This document shows positions 43,670 to 53,997 of a stretch of 64,000 nt of DNA, one piece after another. Within the stretch, counting starts at the first letter, position 1; every line of letters begins with the position of its first letter. This stretch comes from Orychophragmus violaceus (lineage: Eukaryota; Streptophyta; Magnoliopsida; Brassicales; Brassicaceae). Position numbers and translations under genes: made by a program. The notes under the pieces are model-generated. The model saw only the letters and a list, made by a program, of their open reading frames with translations, did not search any database and was not told where the DNA came from. The stretch spans positions 76,701,823 to 76,765,822 of the forward strand of contig CM058239.1 in assembly GCA_030180135.1 (NCBI GenBank), written 5' to 3'.

Positions 43670-44306
43670 TGTTGGATCTCCTAGGATCTATGGGTTTGAT
43701 ATATTGAATCACTAACCTCGTTCTTACCTTGTTACTGGCAGCGGAATGAATGGTGAACGAGATCAGTAGCGACACAGGTGCCTCGCCTCTACCAGATACA
43801 CACGCACACAAGCTGGAAACGGGATGCTAGTGCCGGATCTATGGGATCTGAGAGTTTCTGGTGTTTCTGCTCTTTCTATCAAGAAAAAGTGGACGGCCCA
43901 CGTTTTAGGTCGAGACTATCAAGTTTTATTCGACCTAAAACACACTTAACGGGCCAGACTTGATTAAGTCATAATTTCGAAAAGCCCTTTCGAAACCCGA
44001 ACTGTGTCGACCGACACACAAGCTGTGTCGATCGACACAACACCATTTTCTAGATAATAATGTGTATCCAATACACATTAATATGAACATTACTATAATA
44101 ATCATTCCCATGTCTTAGCTTCCAGTTTGCTTAGGTGTGTGACCCTATAGGATCATATAATACTGGCAGTAAGTCTACAACTTACAGATTGCAAGAGGCT
44201 TCTAGCAAAACATTGCAACCGCCCAGTATTATACGAATGTCTGATCTCGACACACAACTATCATCAGGAGTGAGTACAAGTGTGATTTCAGGACACTATC
44301 CCAATA
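43670..44306 (-). repeat. Copia 3 3' LTR
   Basis: 637 bp; on plus TGTTGGATCTCC ... TATCCCAATA. On the minus strand it starts TATTGG instead of TGTTGG. It has a box pair GTGTCGACCGACAC / GTGTCGATCGACAC at 44004-44039. Confidence 0.8.
44004..44039. repeat. Box pair, copia 3 LTR
   Basis: GTGTCGACCGACAC and GTGTCGATCGACAC; cores 21 bp apart. Confidence 0.85.
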
Positions 44307-44318
44307 ATCTCCCACTTG
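44307..44318 (-). promoter_or_regulatory. Copia 3 polypurine tract
   Basis: Minus strand CAAGTGGGAGAT, identical to that of copia 1 and copia 2. Confidence 0.85.
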
Positions 44319-45128
44319 TACTGGAATCATCAATTCCTATAATCCTTTTGTCTCTATATCTCGATTTGGCATAAGGCAAGATTGGTGTCATCCTTATTAA
44401 GCCAACATCGTGTTTATCGAACTCCTGATCTTATACTGAACATTACAAACAACTGAACTACAGTTCGTTTGAGTGCGGCCACACATTTTCTCAGCATTTA
44501 ATCTTCGATAGGCCCTGAGATATTTATCTCCCTTTATTCAGGAGGGACAAATCCCATCTTGTTCCATCCCTATTTCAACGCACACTTCATGATATACTTG
44601 AACAGTGCCGTTATAGTCGACAGTTACGGGTCGACGTTTGACAAGGTCAAAGTGTACCAATTCATATGCAAGAAAGCATGATGAACTCAGGTTTAAGGAC
44701 TATACTCTATAGTCGTAATGAGAACCTCTTATGACACAGATATAACTATCTTGTAGACTTCTCATTAGCGGGTCATGTCCGATCATATGTTCACCAACAT
44801 ATATCTATGTGACTGACTGCGATAATCATATCATTGGCTCCACGAAACTTAGCCAACAGTCACCTCACAATCTAGTCTCTCGTGGTTGCCATTGTCCCAC
44901 TTTGACAACCTCGACTAGGGACAAAACATAATTTATGTCATCTATGACTTATAGGGTTTCATGATCAAGTCCTCAACTTGATGACCTATAATATGACACA
45001 AACTTATTTTGGGACCATTATTTAGATCACAATAAACAATGCGGAAATCAAATTTCATTAAACATATCCAAAGTATGTAGCATCTTATTATAACTAAAAT
45101 AAAACTAAAACTCCCACTAGAATTAAGA
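44319..45128 (-). other. Copia 3 3' untranslated region
   Basis: Non-coding; diverged but alignable to the 3' regions of copia 1 and copia 2. Confidence 0.7.
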
Positions 45129-46462
45129 TTACATCTTAAAATCTCTAATGCCTACAGCAGTCGTATGACTCTCATGCTTAGGCCTTGGGAGTGACTTAGT
45201 CAGAGGATCAGCGACATTCTCTTCCGTCGGAACTCGGCTGATCTTCACATCACCTCTATTGACGATATCACGAATCAGGTGATACCTCCTCTCTACGTGT
45301 TTGGACTTCTGGTGTGACCTGGGTTCTTTCGCCTGAGCAATGGCTCCGTTGTTATCACAAAACAAAGCCACTGGCTCCAAGATACTAGGAACCACACCAA
45401 GTTCAGTCATGAACTTCTTGATCCAAACAGCTTCCTTTGCCGCTTCAGAAGCAGCAACATATTCAGCTTCCGTCGTGGAATCAGCTACGGTATTCTGCTT
45501 AGAGCTTTTCCAGCTCACTGCACCGCCATTCAGACAGTAGACATATCCAGACTGTGATCGGAAATCGTCTCTGTCCGTCTGAAAACTCGCATCAGTGAAT
45601 CCATTCACTACAAGCTCTTCACTTCCTCCATACACCAGGAATTTATCCTTAGTATGTCTCAAATACCTGAGAATATTCTTGACAGCTGTCCAGTGAACTT
45701 CACCTGGATCAGATTGGTATCTACTCGTCATGCTTAACGCGTAAGCTACATCTGGACGAGTGCAGAGCATGTCATACATAATAGATCCTATTGCAGAATC
45801 ATAAGGAATCCTATTCATGCGCTCCCGCTCAGCATGTGTCACCGGACACTGCTTCTTGCTGAGACTAATGCCATGAGACATCGGTATGAAACCCTTCTTG
45901 GAATCATGCATCCTGAATCTGTGCAACACCTTATCAATATAATTGTCTTGGCACAATCCAATCAGCCTATTCACTCTATCTCTGTAGATTCTGATTCCAA
46001 GAATATACGCGGCTTCTCCCATGTCTTTCATGGAAAAACAACTTCCGAGCCAAGTCTTAACAGACTGAAGCAACTGAACGTCATTACCGAGGAGGAGTAT
46101 GTCATCGACATACAGTACAAGAAACGCAATTCTGCTCCCACTAGTCTTCTTGTAAACACATGGTTCCTCCTCGTTCTTGATGAAACCAAATTATTTTACT
46201 GCTTCATCAAAACGAAGATTCCAACTCCGTGATGCTTGCTTCAATCCATAAATGGATTTATGAAGCTTGCATACCTTCCCAGCGTTCTTAGGATCAACAA
46301 AACCTTCAGGCTGTGTCATATACACATCCTCTTCCAGAATACCATTCAGGAATGCGGTTTTGACATCCATCTGCCAAATCTCATAGTCATAATGAGCGGC
46401 AATTGCTAGAAGAATCCGAATGGATTTAAGCATAGCGACTGGGGAATAGGTTTCATCATAGT
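45129..46462 (-). pseudogene. Copia 3 pol: RT and RNase H
   Basis: From the Gypsy B border the frame runs through RT (WQMDVKTAFLNGILEEDVYM, YGLKQASRSWNLRF), a stop at 46191-46193 where copia 2 reads on, the YVDD region near 46105, and RNase H (GFTDASFQTDRDD, STTEAEYVAASEAAKE, LFCDNNGAIAQAKE) to the normal stop at 45129. All parts are in one frame, so a single nonsense change is the only break in this section. Confidence 0.88.
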
Positions 46463-47642
46463 TGATATACCATGGATTTTAGGGATTTTAACCATGGTAT
46501 ATGTGTCATTTATCGAGTCTTTTACTATGTTTTAGAGTCTTTTCAGGTATTTATTAGGTACAAGCACATTTGGAGCATATTTGGTGATTATAGCATTTTC
46601 TGGAGCTAATTGGAGTATTTGGCCGAGAGATCAAGTTCACTGCTGATATTCCCGAGCTGCATCGATTGTCACACTTATGGCAACGATCGTTGCACCAGCG
46701 AGATGGGCCAAACGACGGTTTAATAAAGAATGAAGAAATTGCAGTTTTGCCCAGAAGTTTCTGATATTTACAAAGAAGCCCCAATTCGTGTTTTGGGTTA
46801 TAAATAGAGTTTTTAAGCCATTGTTTAGGCAGAGCAGAGATAACTAAGTTTTATTCTCTTAGGAGATTTTAGGGGCTAGTTTTGTTCTCGAAAGAGACTT
46901 GATTTCGAACCCCTGTTGATTATTATGTTTTTATGATATTTGGTTTTCTACTTATGATGTTTTCTGTCTCGATGAACATGTCTGAGTAGATCACCTGTTA
47001 GGTTGAAGGATTCTCATTAGGGATTTCAGAGAATTACAGTTCTAATTAGTTAATAAGGATTTATATCTGCCAGTTCTTTATCTAAGTTGTTCTTAATGCT
47101 TAATCTGAAGTAGCTAATCAGAATTATGATGTTAGGTTGATTAATTCAGCGGAAGTTGGTTAATTTAACTAGAAAGAACTTAGATAAGCAATTAAACTAT
47201 TCGCAAACGGAAGTTTGGTCTAGGTTAATTGTGAACATATCAAACCTGGAATTAATGCTAGTTTAATCTGTTAGTTCTCGCAAACGGAAGTTTGGTTTGC
47301 TGCACTTAGACTTAGAGAATTATCGCAAAGGAATTTGGTTAATTCTATATCTGTGTTTTGAGTTCTAGAACAGTTATTGATTGGATCCTGATTGATTGAT
47401 TGCTTGCGTTCCTGATTTCCTGAGAACTCCTGATACCTAACGCTTTGCCCTCTTGCTTACAAACTCACTTGATTCGCTTTGATATTTCGTTTACTGCTTT
47501 CACATCTGCTTCGCTTAATTTAATCCGAATTACTAATAATCTATTGTGTGACTGAGAGTCCTCGTGGGATTCGATACCTTATATACTACGATTGCATTAA
47601 CTGTGCACTTGCAGTAGAATAGGGAAAACTATACACCTATCA
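46463..47642 (+). repeat. Gypsy B 5' LTR
   Basis: 1,180 bp, TGATATACCATGG to ACACCTATCA. TATAAATAG at 46799; box pair at 46658-46694, the first box mutated to CGATTG. Confidence 0.95.
46799..46807 (+). promoter_or_regulatory. TATA-like box in Gypsy B LTR
   Basis: TATAAATAG, the best TATA match in the LTR; repeated at 53149 in the 3' LTR. Confidence 0.5.
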
Positions 47643-47648
47643 AGTTTT

Positions 47649-47666
47649 TGGCGCCGTTGCCGGGGA
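47649..47666 (+). promoter_or_regulatory. Gypsy B primer-binding site
   Basis: TGGCGCCGTTGCCGGGGA, tRNA-Asp type. Confidence 0.92.
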
Positions 47667-47773
47667 CTCTTTGAGTTCACCGATAGATTTAGTACTAGGA
47701 TTTAGACTAAGCATTCTTTTTAATTTTCTTGATTACTCACGTTTTTGATTTTTGGGATTTCAGGAAATCGCAC

Positions 47774-47810
47774 TGCATCGATCGTTGCTCGCCTTGCAAC
47801 GATCGACACT
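47774..47810. repeat. Box pair before Gypsy B gag-like ATG
   Basis: GCATCGATCGTTGC and GCAACGATCGACAC; cores 21 bp apart (47779, 47800); same place as in Gypsy A and C leaders. Confidence 0.85.
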
Positions 47811-47824
47811 AGGCGAAGACAGCG

Positions 47825-49048
47825 ATGCTGAGATCTGAGACGTTCAATAGGTTCCGCGCCATGGAACCTGTGATTTTAATTCGCGGTGAAAACGGCGTTC
47901 TACGAGACCAAGAGGGTCACATATGCAACGCAAAAGGTCAGAAGATAGATGGGGAAGGAAACCCCATCTTACCAGATTACCATGTATTGGTTGGGCAAGT
48001 AGCTGAAATGCAACATAAGATAGATGACATCCACGACATCTTACTTAGGGAGAGACAGCTCCGAGCAAAGGCAAACACTGATAAGTTTGCAGAGGTACGC
48101 TACATGGCTGGAGCCGACTCTTATAGACATACCTTGGAACATCAGCAAAGACAGGGTTCTAGGCACGCCCTAGAATCAGGAGACCATAATTATACTTCCA
48201 ACCTAGCATCACCTACACAAAGGAGCAAACTGGAGATGATGTTAGAGCAAACAATTGAAAGGCAACAACAGAACTCAACTTCTTTCAGCTCGAAGCTAGA
48301 GAACCTGTACACAAATTTGAATGAGAAATTTGAATCCTTGAGCATTCGTGTAAAGCAGCTGGACACACAGATGGATCAAATTCCAAGTTCTACCCCAACA
48401 AAGGATTCTCATGAAGCTCCTGACAACAACATCCTCACTCAGGATCATGCACAAATGGATCATGGATCATGTCTAGCAGTTAAAGCTGTGGAATTTGTGG
48501 AAGACAGAGGGGGATTCGATGTTGAATTACCAGAGCTCGAAAGCTTCGATGCACCTGACTCAGCAGAGATTGACATGGATCTTTTGACTTGGAAAGTCCA
48601 GATTGAAGCAGGACCAAGCCAAGAAGAGAAATCTGAGTCTGAGACGGCTGGAATGGACCAAGAAACAGATAAACCCGAGACTACAGTTGAAACCCGAGTT
48701 GAGACGACAGCACCGATCGTTGCATCACACGCACCGATCGTTGCATCCCGAAAGGAACCAGTTTCACCCAAATCTCGAGAACCTGCTAAGGAAGGAGCCT
48801 ACAAACCTCCGTTGCCATTCCCAAAAGCTCCCGTTAAATCTACAAATATGGCTCAGCGCACATTGGTGGTTGACAAGAAGATGGTGGTTCCACAAGAGCC
48901 TATTCTAGCATCATCAAGACCTAAAGCTACTCATAAACGAAAGGCCCCGAACATCAAATCTTTGCCAAAGGCTGCTACTGCTTACACACCACCATGGATG
49001 ATAAGGCATTCACAGAGACACTCAAAGTCTCTGTTGAAACCTCCATGA
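47825..49048 (+). CDS. Gypsy B shortened Gag-like protein
   Basis: 407 codons from ATG. The N-terminus (GENGVLRDQEGHICNAKGQK) matches the LRDQDNNPYNAAGH start of Gypsy A gag. A coiled coil about residues 133-189 (KLEMMLEQTIERQQQ) matches the A/C coiled coil. The whole capsid-like domain that lies between them in A and C is missing, as is the protease. A box-encoded repeat APIVASHAPIVAS sits near 298-310. The C-terminus ATAYTPPWMIR matches the A tail. An in-frame deleted gag that stays open suggests a selected, perhaps RNA- or partner-binding, role; it is unlikely to form capsids alone. Confidence 0.75.
   Translation: MLRSETFNRFRAMEPVILIRGENGVLRDQEGHICNAKGQKIDGEGNPILPDYHVLVGQVAEMQHKIDDIHDILLRERQLRAKANTDKFAEVRYMAGADSYRHTLEHQQRQGSRHALESGDHNYTSNLASPTQRSKLEMMLEQTIERQQQNSTSFSSKLENLYTNLNEKFESLSIRVKQLDTQMDQIPSSTPTKDSHEAPDNNILTQDHAQMDHGSCLAVKAVEFVEDRGGFDVELPELESFDAPDSAEIDMDLLTWKVQIEAGPSQEEKSESETAGMDQETDKPETTVETRVETTAPIVASHAPIVASRKEPVSPKSREPAKEGAYKPPLPFPKAPVKSTNMAQRTLVVDKKMVVPQEPILASSRPKATHKRKAPNIKSLPKAATAYTPPWMIRHSQRHSKSLLKPP
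48711..48746. repeat. Box pair inside Gypsy B gag-like ORF
   Basis: CACCGATCGTTGCA twice, cores 21 bp apart, encoding the repeated peptide APIVAS. Confidence 0.85.
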
Positions 49049-49097
49049 GTCTGACCCCTTTCCAAAAAGTCAAGCTAATGACTTAAAACAAGCGCTG

Positions 49098-49115
49098 AGT
49101 GGGAGGCAACCCACT
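49098..49115 (+). ncRNA. Conserved stem-loop after Gypsy B ORF 1
   Basis: AGTGGG-AGGCAA-CCCACT, same loop as in Gypsy A but with the outer G-C pair replaced by A-T on both sides: a compensatory change. Confidence 0.65.
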
Positions 49116-49223
49116 GTTAGGTTTAACTATTTTTCTTTTTCATTTTTAGTGTTTTTCTTAGGATTTCACGTTTTTATTTGTTTTTACTAAGTTTATCAGA
49201 TACAGAACCAAGTCTGGAGAGGA

Positions 49224-49357
49224 GTAACGATCGTTGCTCACATGTGCAACGGTCGTTGCAATTGGTCTTAATCGAAAATTAAGGTACATGTCGCTAAACC
49301 GGAATCGATTAGATTCAACCAGCATCGATCGTTGCTGCCCTGCAACGATCGTTGCAG
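49224..49357. repeat. Two box pairs between Gypsy B ORFs
   Basis: Pairs at 49224-49260 and 49322-49357, with GCAACGATCGTTGC as the best copy; two further pairs follow at 49743-49777 and 49820-49855. Confidence 0.85.
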
Positions 49358-49367
49358 CCACGACCAG

Positions 49368-49911
49368 GTAAGTTACCTTAAAACCCTATTTTCTCTTTTT
49401 CTTCTCAAAACTCCTTTGGTCGACACTCCGAGCCTCTACCCGAAAAACACCATTTCTCCATCAAATTTCCTGTTTTCAAGTTCTATTTCACTCGTTTTTA
49501 ACCGACCAATCCATTTCCTTTAGCCATATCTCAAGAAATCAAGGTAATGTTCTTCAATTTTCAAGCTTTCAGATTGGGTTTTTAGGGGTTCTAGATTGTT
49601 AGATTTTTGAGCCGAAATTGATCAATGCATGCCCAAATAGGTATGATTTAGGTTGCTAGATGATATATTGTTGCCGACTGTGTGATTGATTGCATGATTT
49701 GGAACGAAATTTGTTGACTGTTGATTGCGGCCAGAATCGCCCTGCAACGATCGTTGCCTTTGATGCAACGGTCGTTACTCGACGATTCTGGGGAAATGTT
49801 CGATTACACGGAATCGCCCTGCAACGATCGCTACCTTAGTGCAACGGTCGTTGCACGACGATTCAACAGAGAGTTGCCGAGACTAATTTGTTCAAATTTT
49901 CTGTTTTGCAG
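49368..49911 (+). other. Predicted intron upstream of Gypsy B ORF 2
   Basis: A strong donor (CAG|GTAAGT at 49365-49373) and a strong acceptor (CTGTTTTGCAG at 49901-49911) enclose 544 bases. The acceptor abuts the ATG of ORF 2, an arrangement expected if a spliced RNA expresses the downstream ORF. Two palindromic-box pairs lie inside. Confidence 0.5.
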
Positions 49912-51441
49912 ATGGCAACCCGGAATCAACCCCGCAAGAAACGAGCACAAGCTGCAAGCGCCTCACGACAATACATTCCGCCACCGGAATGGTTACACAG
50001 GGAATCAGATCCTCCACAGCCGTATAATTTGGTTCATGCGACCATAGGACAGCCATGGCCAAGGCCAGAGAAAGTTTTGATTGAGTCTGATCGCATCTGG
50101 AGCGGTTCTATTAAGGGGATACTAAAATCAGTTGACTTCACAGAGAGGCCGCTACACGAGTACTGGGATGAATACGATACCTTTCTGTATAATGGTTGGT
50201 GTGGTATGGAGATAGCACCAACAAAGTTCGCTGATTACTCAACCTGCAAGAGTCTCGGAATGGACAAGAAGGTGATGGAGCTGTGCAGAGGTATTGGTCT
50301 GGGGACAATGCCAATGCAGCCTTACGATTTGTACCCAGAGCTTGTGAGGCAGTTGCTTGCCACGTGCAGGGTTGTATACCCAAACCCAGAGAGCAGGAAT
50401 GCCCAAGGATGCACCTTCACTTTCATGTGTCTCGGAGCAAGGTATCGAGTGCCCCTTCTCGATATCTGTAGGATCTACGGGTTCAGCACCACGCAGCCAC
50501 GCACCGATTTATCCCTTCCGTGGGAACCACCAGAGGCTCGTGATTTCTGGGAGTACATTGGAGGTGGACAATATCACTCACGGCTTACACCAGTGATTCA
50601 GGTTAGGCATCCGGTTCTCAGATATGTCTTACGTATCTTGGGACGCACTTTATTGTGCAAGCATGAGGCGAACAAGATGCGCAAGACCGAGATGGAGATT
50701 TTATTCAGAGGGCTGAGGGAGCAGTTCAGGGGTACTGATGTGAGGAACCCAGCTGAGAAGGTGAACCTAGGAGCTATATTTGCCCATCACCTTTGCGAGC
50801 TGCAGAAGAAGCCTTATGAAGGCGCGCGCAAGGAGACAGTAGGGAGTCTTCTCACTCCTATTTTCAGACACTGCGGGATCCCTATGAGGGATATGGAGTG
50901 CGTTACTGAGCGCGAGTTCCTGGATCTCAGTCACTTGCAGAGTGCTACGTGGCTGAAGGAAGGGCGAGTGTGGGTGTACTATGACCCTGAGGATACACAG
51001 TATGGCATAGATCTTCCTGCTGCCAGGTACACTCGGATCGATACCATTGATGATTTGAGCTTCCACCCTTCCGCTAGTGATCGATGTGCAGTACCTACTA
51101 TGGCTCATCCGCTGGGAGAGCCTTCTGCGAGAGCTTCGTCCTCCTCTGCGCCAGCGCCTGCCCCAGTCGACGATATAGGTCCTTTTCCAGAGCCTACGAT
51201 GCCTTACGGTGCATATTCTGATGCCGAGTGGAGAGAGAGATCCGATGGCATGTTTCGAGTTGTTTGGAACTTCATGCGCACTTGCAGCTGCAGGAGGCCA
51301 CCACAGGTCCATCAGCCCGTACACGTTTCTCGACGCAGACATCGATCCCCGACTCCTCCTTCCCCGACTGATACTGATCCCGCAGCTGAGGCAGCCGATG
51401 ACGATGCACGGTATGGTGGGATAGATGATGAGAGCGAGTGA
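49912..51441 (+). CDS. Gypsy B ORF 2, Athila ORF1/env-like protein
   Basis: 509 codons from ATG 49912; the open frame upstream lacks an ATG and is intron-like. The central region (TKFADYSTCKSLGMDKKVME, CTFTFMCLGARYRVPLLDIC, IRYGFSTTQP-type block, HPVLRYVLRILGRTLLCKHE) looks like the plant 'ATHILA ORF-1' family, proteins found in Athila elements, often at the env position. Function is unknown. The C-terminus is Ser/Ala/Pro-rich, then Arg-rich, then acidic (DTDPAAEAADDDARY). No clear signal peptide or long membrane segment is visible, so a classical envelope role is not supported by sequence. Family assignment is from memory. Confidence 0.7.
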   Translation: MATRNQPRKKRAQAASASRQYIPPPEWLHRESDPPQPYNLVHATIGQPWPRPEKVLIESDRIWSGSIKGILKSVDFTERPLHEYWDEYDTFLYNGWCGMEIAPTKFADYSTCKSLGMDKKVMELCRGIGLGTMPMQPYDLYPELVRQLLATCRVVYPNPESRNAQGCTFTFMCLGARYRVPLLDICRIYGFSTTQPRTDLSLPWEPPEARDFWEYIGGGQYHSRLTPVIQVRHPVLRYVLRILGRTLLCKHEANKMRKTEMEILFRGLREQFRGTDVRNPAEKVNLGAIFAHHLCELQKKPYEGARKETVGSLLTPIFRHCGIPMRDMECVTEREFLDLSHLQSATWLKEGRVWVYYDPEDTQYGIDLPAARYTRIDTIDDLSFHPSASDRCAVPTMAHPLGEPSARASSSSAPAPAPVDDIGPFPEPTMPYGAYSDAEWRERSDGMFRVVWNFMRTCSCRRPPQVHQPVHVSRRRHRSPTPPSPTDTDPAAEAADDDARYGGIDDESE

Positions 51442-52812
51442 GAGTGATCCCCATGTTCAGACTTTCGGTTCTGTATTCTGACTTTTTATCTTTTCTTGCA
51501 CTTTTGTTTTCCATTTATTTTTAGGATTTGCTATGTTTGGATGGTTATGCTTGATCAGACATATTTGTTGTTTCGATTTTACTCTGTTTCTAGTGTTTTC
51601 AGCTTGCAGGATTGAAAATTGACATAAACCGACGGACTAACCTGCTAACTTGCTGACTGATCCGATATGCGCATTGCAACGATCGTTGCTGCTTTTAGCA
51701 ACGATCGACACTCAACGAAAAATCGCCAAGCAACGGTCGATGCACTTAGTGCAACGATCGATGCATGAGCGACAGAGGTAAAACCCGACAGAACTAAAAC
51801 ATCCATTAATAATTTTTCTTTCTTTTTACCAATCCTTCGCTTGACACTACTGGGGACAGTGTATTTTAAGTGTGGGGGAGGTGCTACTGACTTATATCTT
51901 TCTGTTTTCTTAAGAGTCAGTCTGTTTTTCAAAATTTTTGTTTTATTGAGTCAAAACTGTTTAAGTAAGGAACTATGATTTTCTGAGGAGATTTACAAGA
52001 CTTGCAGGAACTTAAGTAACCATTGGGATGAAGTTGCAAGATCTATCTCTGACTATTAGAAAACCCCATCACAGATCAACCTACTGGGAACACCCACATC
52101 ACTTCAGGTATCAGAGGATCTTTTACTGACTTCACCCATAATACTGACTTAGATTTCTCACCTAAGGGCTTGGTATACTTTATGTCGGATTCCCTGTTAG
52201 TTCTGACACAGCCTGTAAACCTGTCCTATTTAGTCCCCTTCTCCCCTTCTATAAAGTAAAAAAAAAATAAATAATAATAAACTGAGGATGAGTTAGTAAC
52301 TCCGAAGTGGTCATGGGAATGGTAGCAAACACTATTTTCTCTCATGTGATCCATGGAATGTGTCCAAAGTACACCCCATAACGGGAAGAACACTGATAAA
52401 AAAAATAAAATGATACCCAATGTGGGAAAAATCAGTTGTTAAAGAAGGGAAAGAGAAGAAAGGGACTAGAGAAAGATAGTATGGTGGTCTAGAGCTGATT
52501 AGGTAAGAATCCATGTGCCTTTAGATCGATACTCCTTAGGTGAGACCGCACTTAAATACTTGCAGAAGTCAGTAGGGAGAATTTGAATGCTTGAATGTGA
52601 TTGTGGAGTTTACCTAGGACAGTTGCTAAGTGTGGGGGAAGTACATGTTGGTCTTGATATCCTGTGATTGATTCTTTCAGTGGTTTACTAAGGGGAATCT
52701 GAGTATTGTAAGCTTCTATGACAAAAAGAGTTTCTGAAAGTTTTCAAACCTCTTGACTACATTTAGTTCTATGTCTTGCTTGAGGACAAGCAAGAGCTAA
52801 GTGTGGGGGAGT
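51442..52812 (+). other. Gypsy B 3' region with boxes and purine tracts
   Basis: Non-coding, 1.37 kb. Four boxes at 51674-51764, and TAAGTGTGGGGGA near 51868, 52626 and 52798, the last being the polypurine tract. From about 51830 on it is nearly the same as the Gypsy A region. Confidence 0.8.
51674..51764. repeat. Two box pairs in Gypsy B 3' region
   Basis: Cores near 51680 and 51702, then a second pair before CATGAGCGACAGAGG, as in Gypsy A. Confidence 0.85.
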
Positions 52813-53992
52813 TGATATACCATGGATTTTAGGGATTTTAACCATGGTATATGTGTCATTTATCGAGTCTTTTACTATGTTTTAGAGTCTTTTCAGGTAT
52901 TTATTAGGTACAAGCACATTTGGAGCATATTTGGTGATTATAGCATTTTCTGGAGCTAATTGGAGTATTTGGCCGAGAGATCAAGTTCACTGCTGATATT
53001 CCCGAGCTGCATCGATCGTCACACTTATGGCAACGATCGTTGCACCAGCGAGATGGGCCAAACGACGGTTTAATAAAGAATGAAGAAATTGCAGTTTTGC
53101 CCAGAAGTTTCTGATATTTACAAAGAAGCCCCAATTCGTGTTTTGGGTTATAAATAGAGTTTTTAAGCCATTGTTTAGGCAGAGCAGAGATAACTAAGTT
53201 TTATTCTCTTAGGAGATTTTAGGGGCTAGTTTTGTTCTCGAAAGAGACTTGATTTCGAACCCCTGTTGATTATTCTGTTTTTATGATATTTGGTTTTCTA
53301 CTTATGATGTTTTCTGTCTCGATGAACATGTCTGAGTAGATCACATGTTAGGTTGAAGGATTCTCATTAGGGATTTCAAAGAATTACAGTTCTAATTAGT
53401 TAATAAGGATTTATATCTGCCAGTTCTTTATCTAAGTTGTTCTTAATGCTTAATCTGAAGTAGCTAATCAGAATTATGATGTTAGGTTGATTAATTCAGC
53501 GGAAGTTGGTTAATTTAACTAGAAAGAACTTAGATAAGCAATTAAACTATTCGCAAACGGAAGTTTGGTCTAGGTTAATTGTGAACATATCAAACCTGGA
53601 ATTAATGCTAGTTTAATCTGTTAGTTCTCGCAAACGGAAGTTTGGTTTGCTGCACTTAGACTTAGAGAATTATCGCAAAGGAATTTGGTTAATTCTATAT
53701 CTGTGTTTTGAGTTCTAGAACAGTTATTGATTGGATCCTGATTGATTGATTGCTTGCGTTCCTGATTTCCTGAGAACTCCTGATACCTAACGCTTTGCCC
53801 TCTTGCTTACAAACTCACTTGATTCGCTTTGATATTTCGTTTACTGCTTTCACATCTGCTTCGCTTAATTTAATCCGAATTACTAATAATCTATTGTGTG
53901 ACTGAGAGTCCTCGTGGGATTCGATACCTTATATACTACGATTGCATTAACTGTGCACTTGCAGTAGAATAGGGAAAACTATACACCTATCA
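52813..53992 (+). repeat. Gypsy B 3' LTR
   Basis: 1,180 bp; about four differences from the 5' LTR, one being CGATCG against CGATTG in the box at 53008. Confidence 0.95.
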
Positions 53993-53997
53993 ATAGT

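Larger units (their letters stand above)
46463..53992 (+). mobile_element. Gypsy B: Athila-type element without pol
   Basis: A 7,530-bp element with 1,180-bp LTRs (about four differences by eye) and target duplication ATAGT (46458-46462, 53993-53997). It has the tRNA-Asp primer site, a shortened gag-like ORF (47825-49048), an intron-like spacer, a second ORF of the Athila ORF1/env-like class (49912-51441), and a 3' region with boxes and three purine tracts. RT, RNase H, integrase and protease are absent. Its LTRs diverge from those of Gypsy A and C, but the 3' region is shared. Confidence 0.92.

Noticed and set aside
53947..53997. C-terminal extension of the copia 3 integrase/RT frame
   Set aside because: This is Gypsy B LTR sequence and the target repeat, not copia coding sequence.
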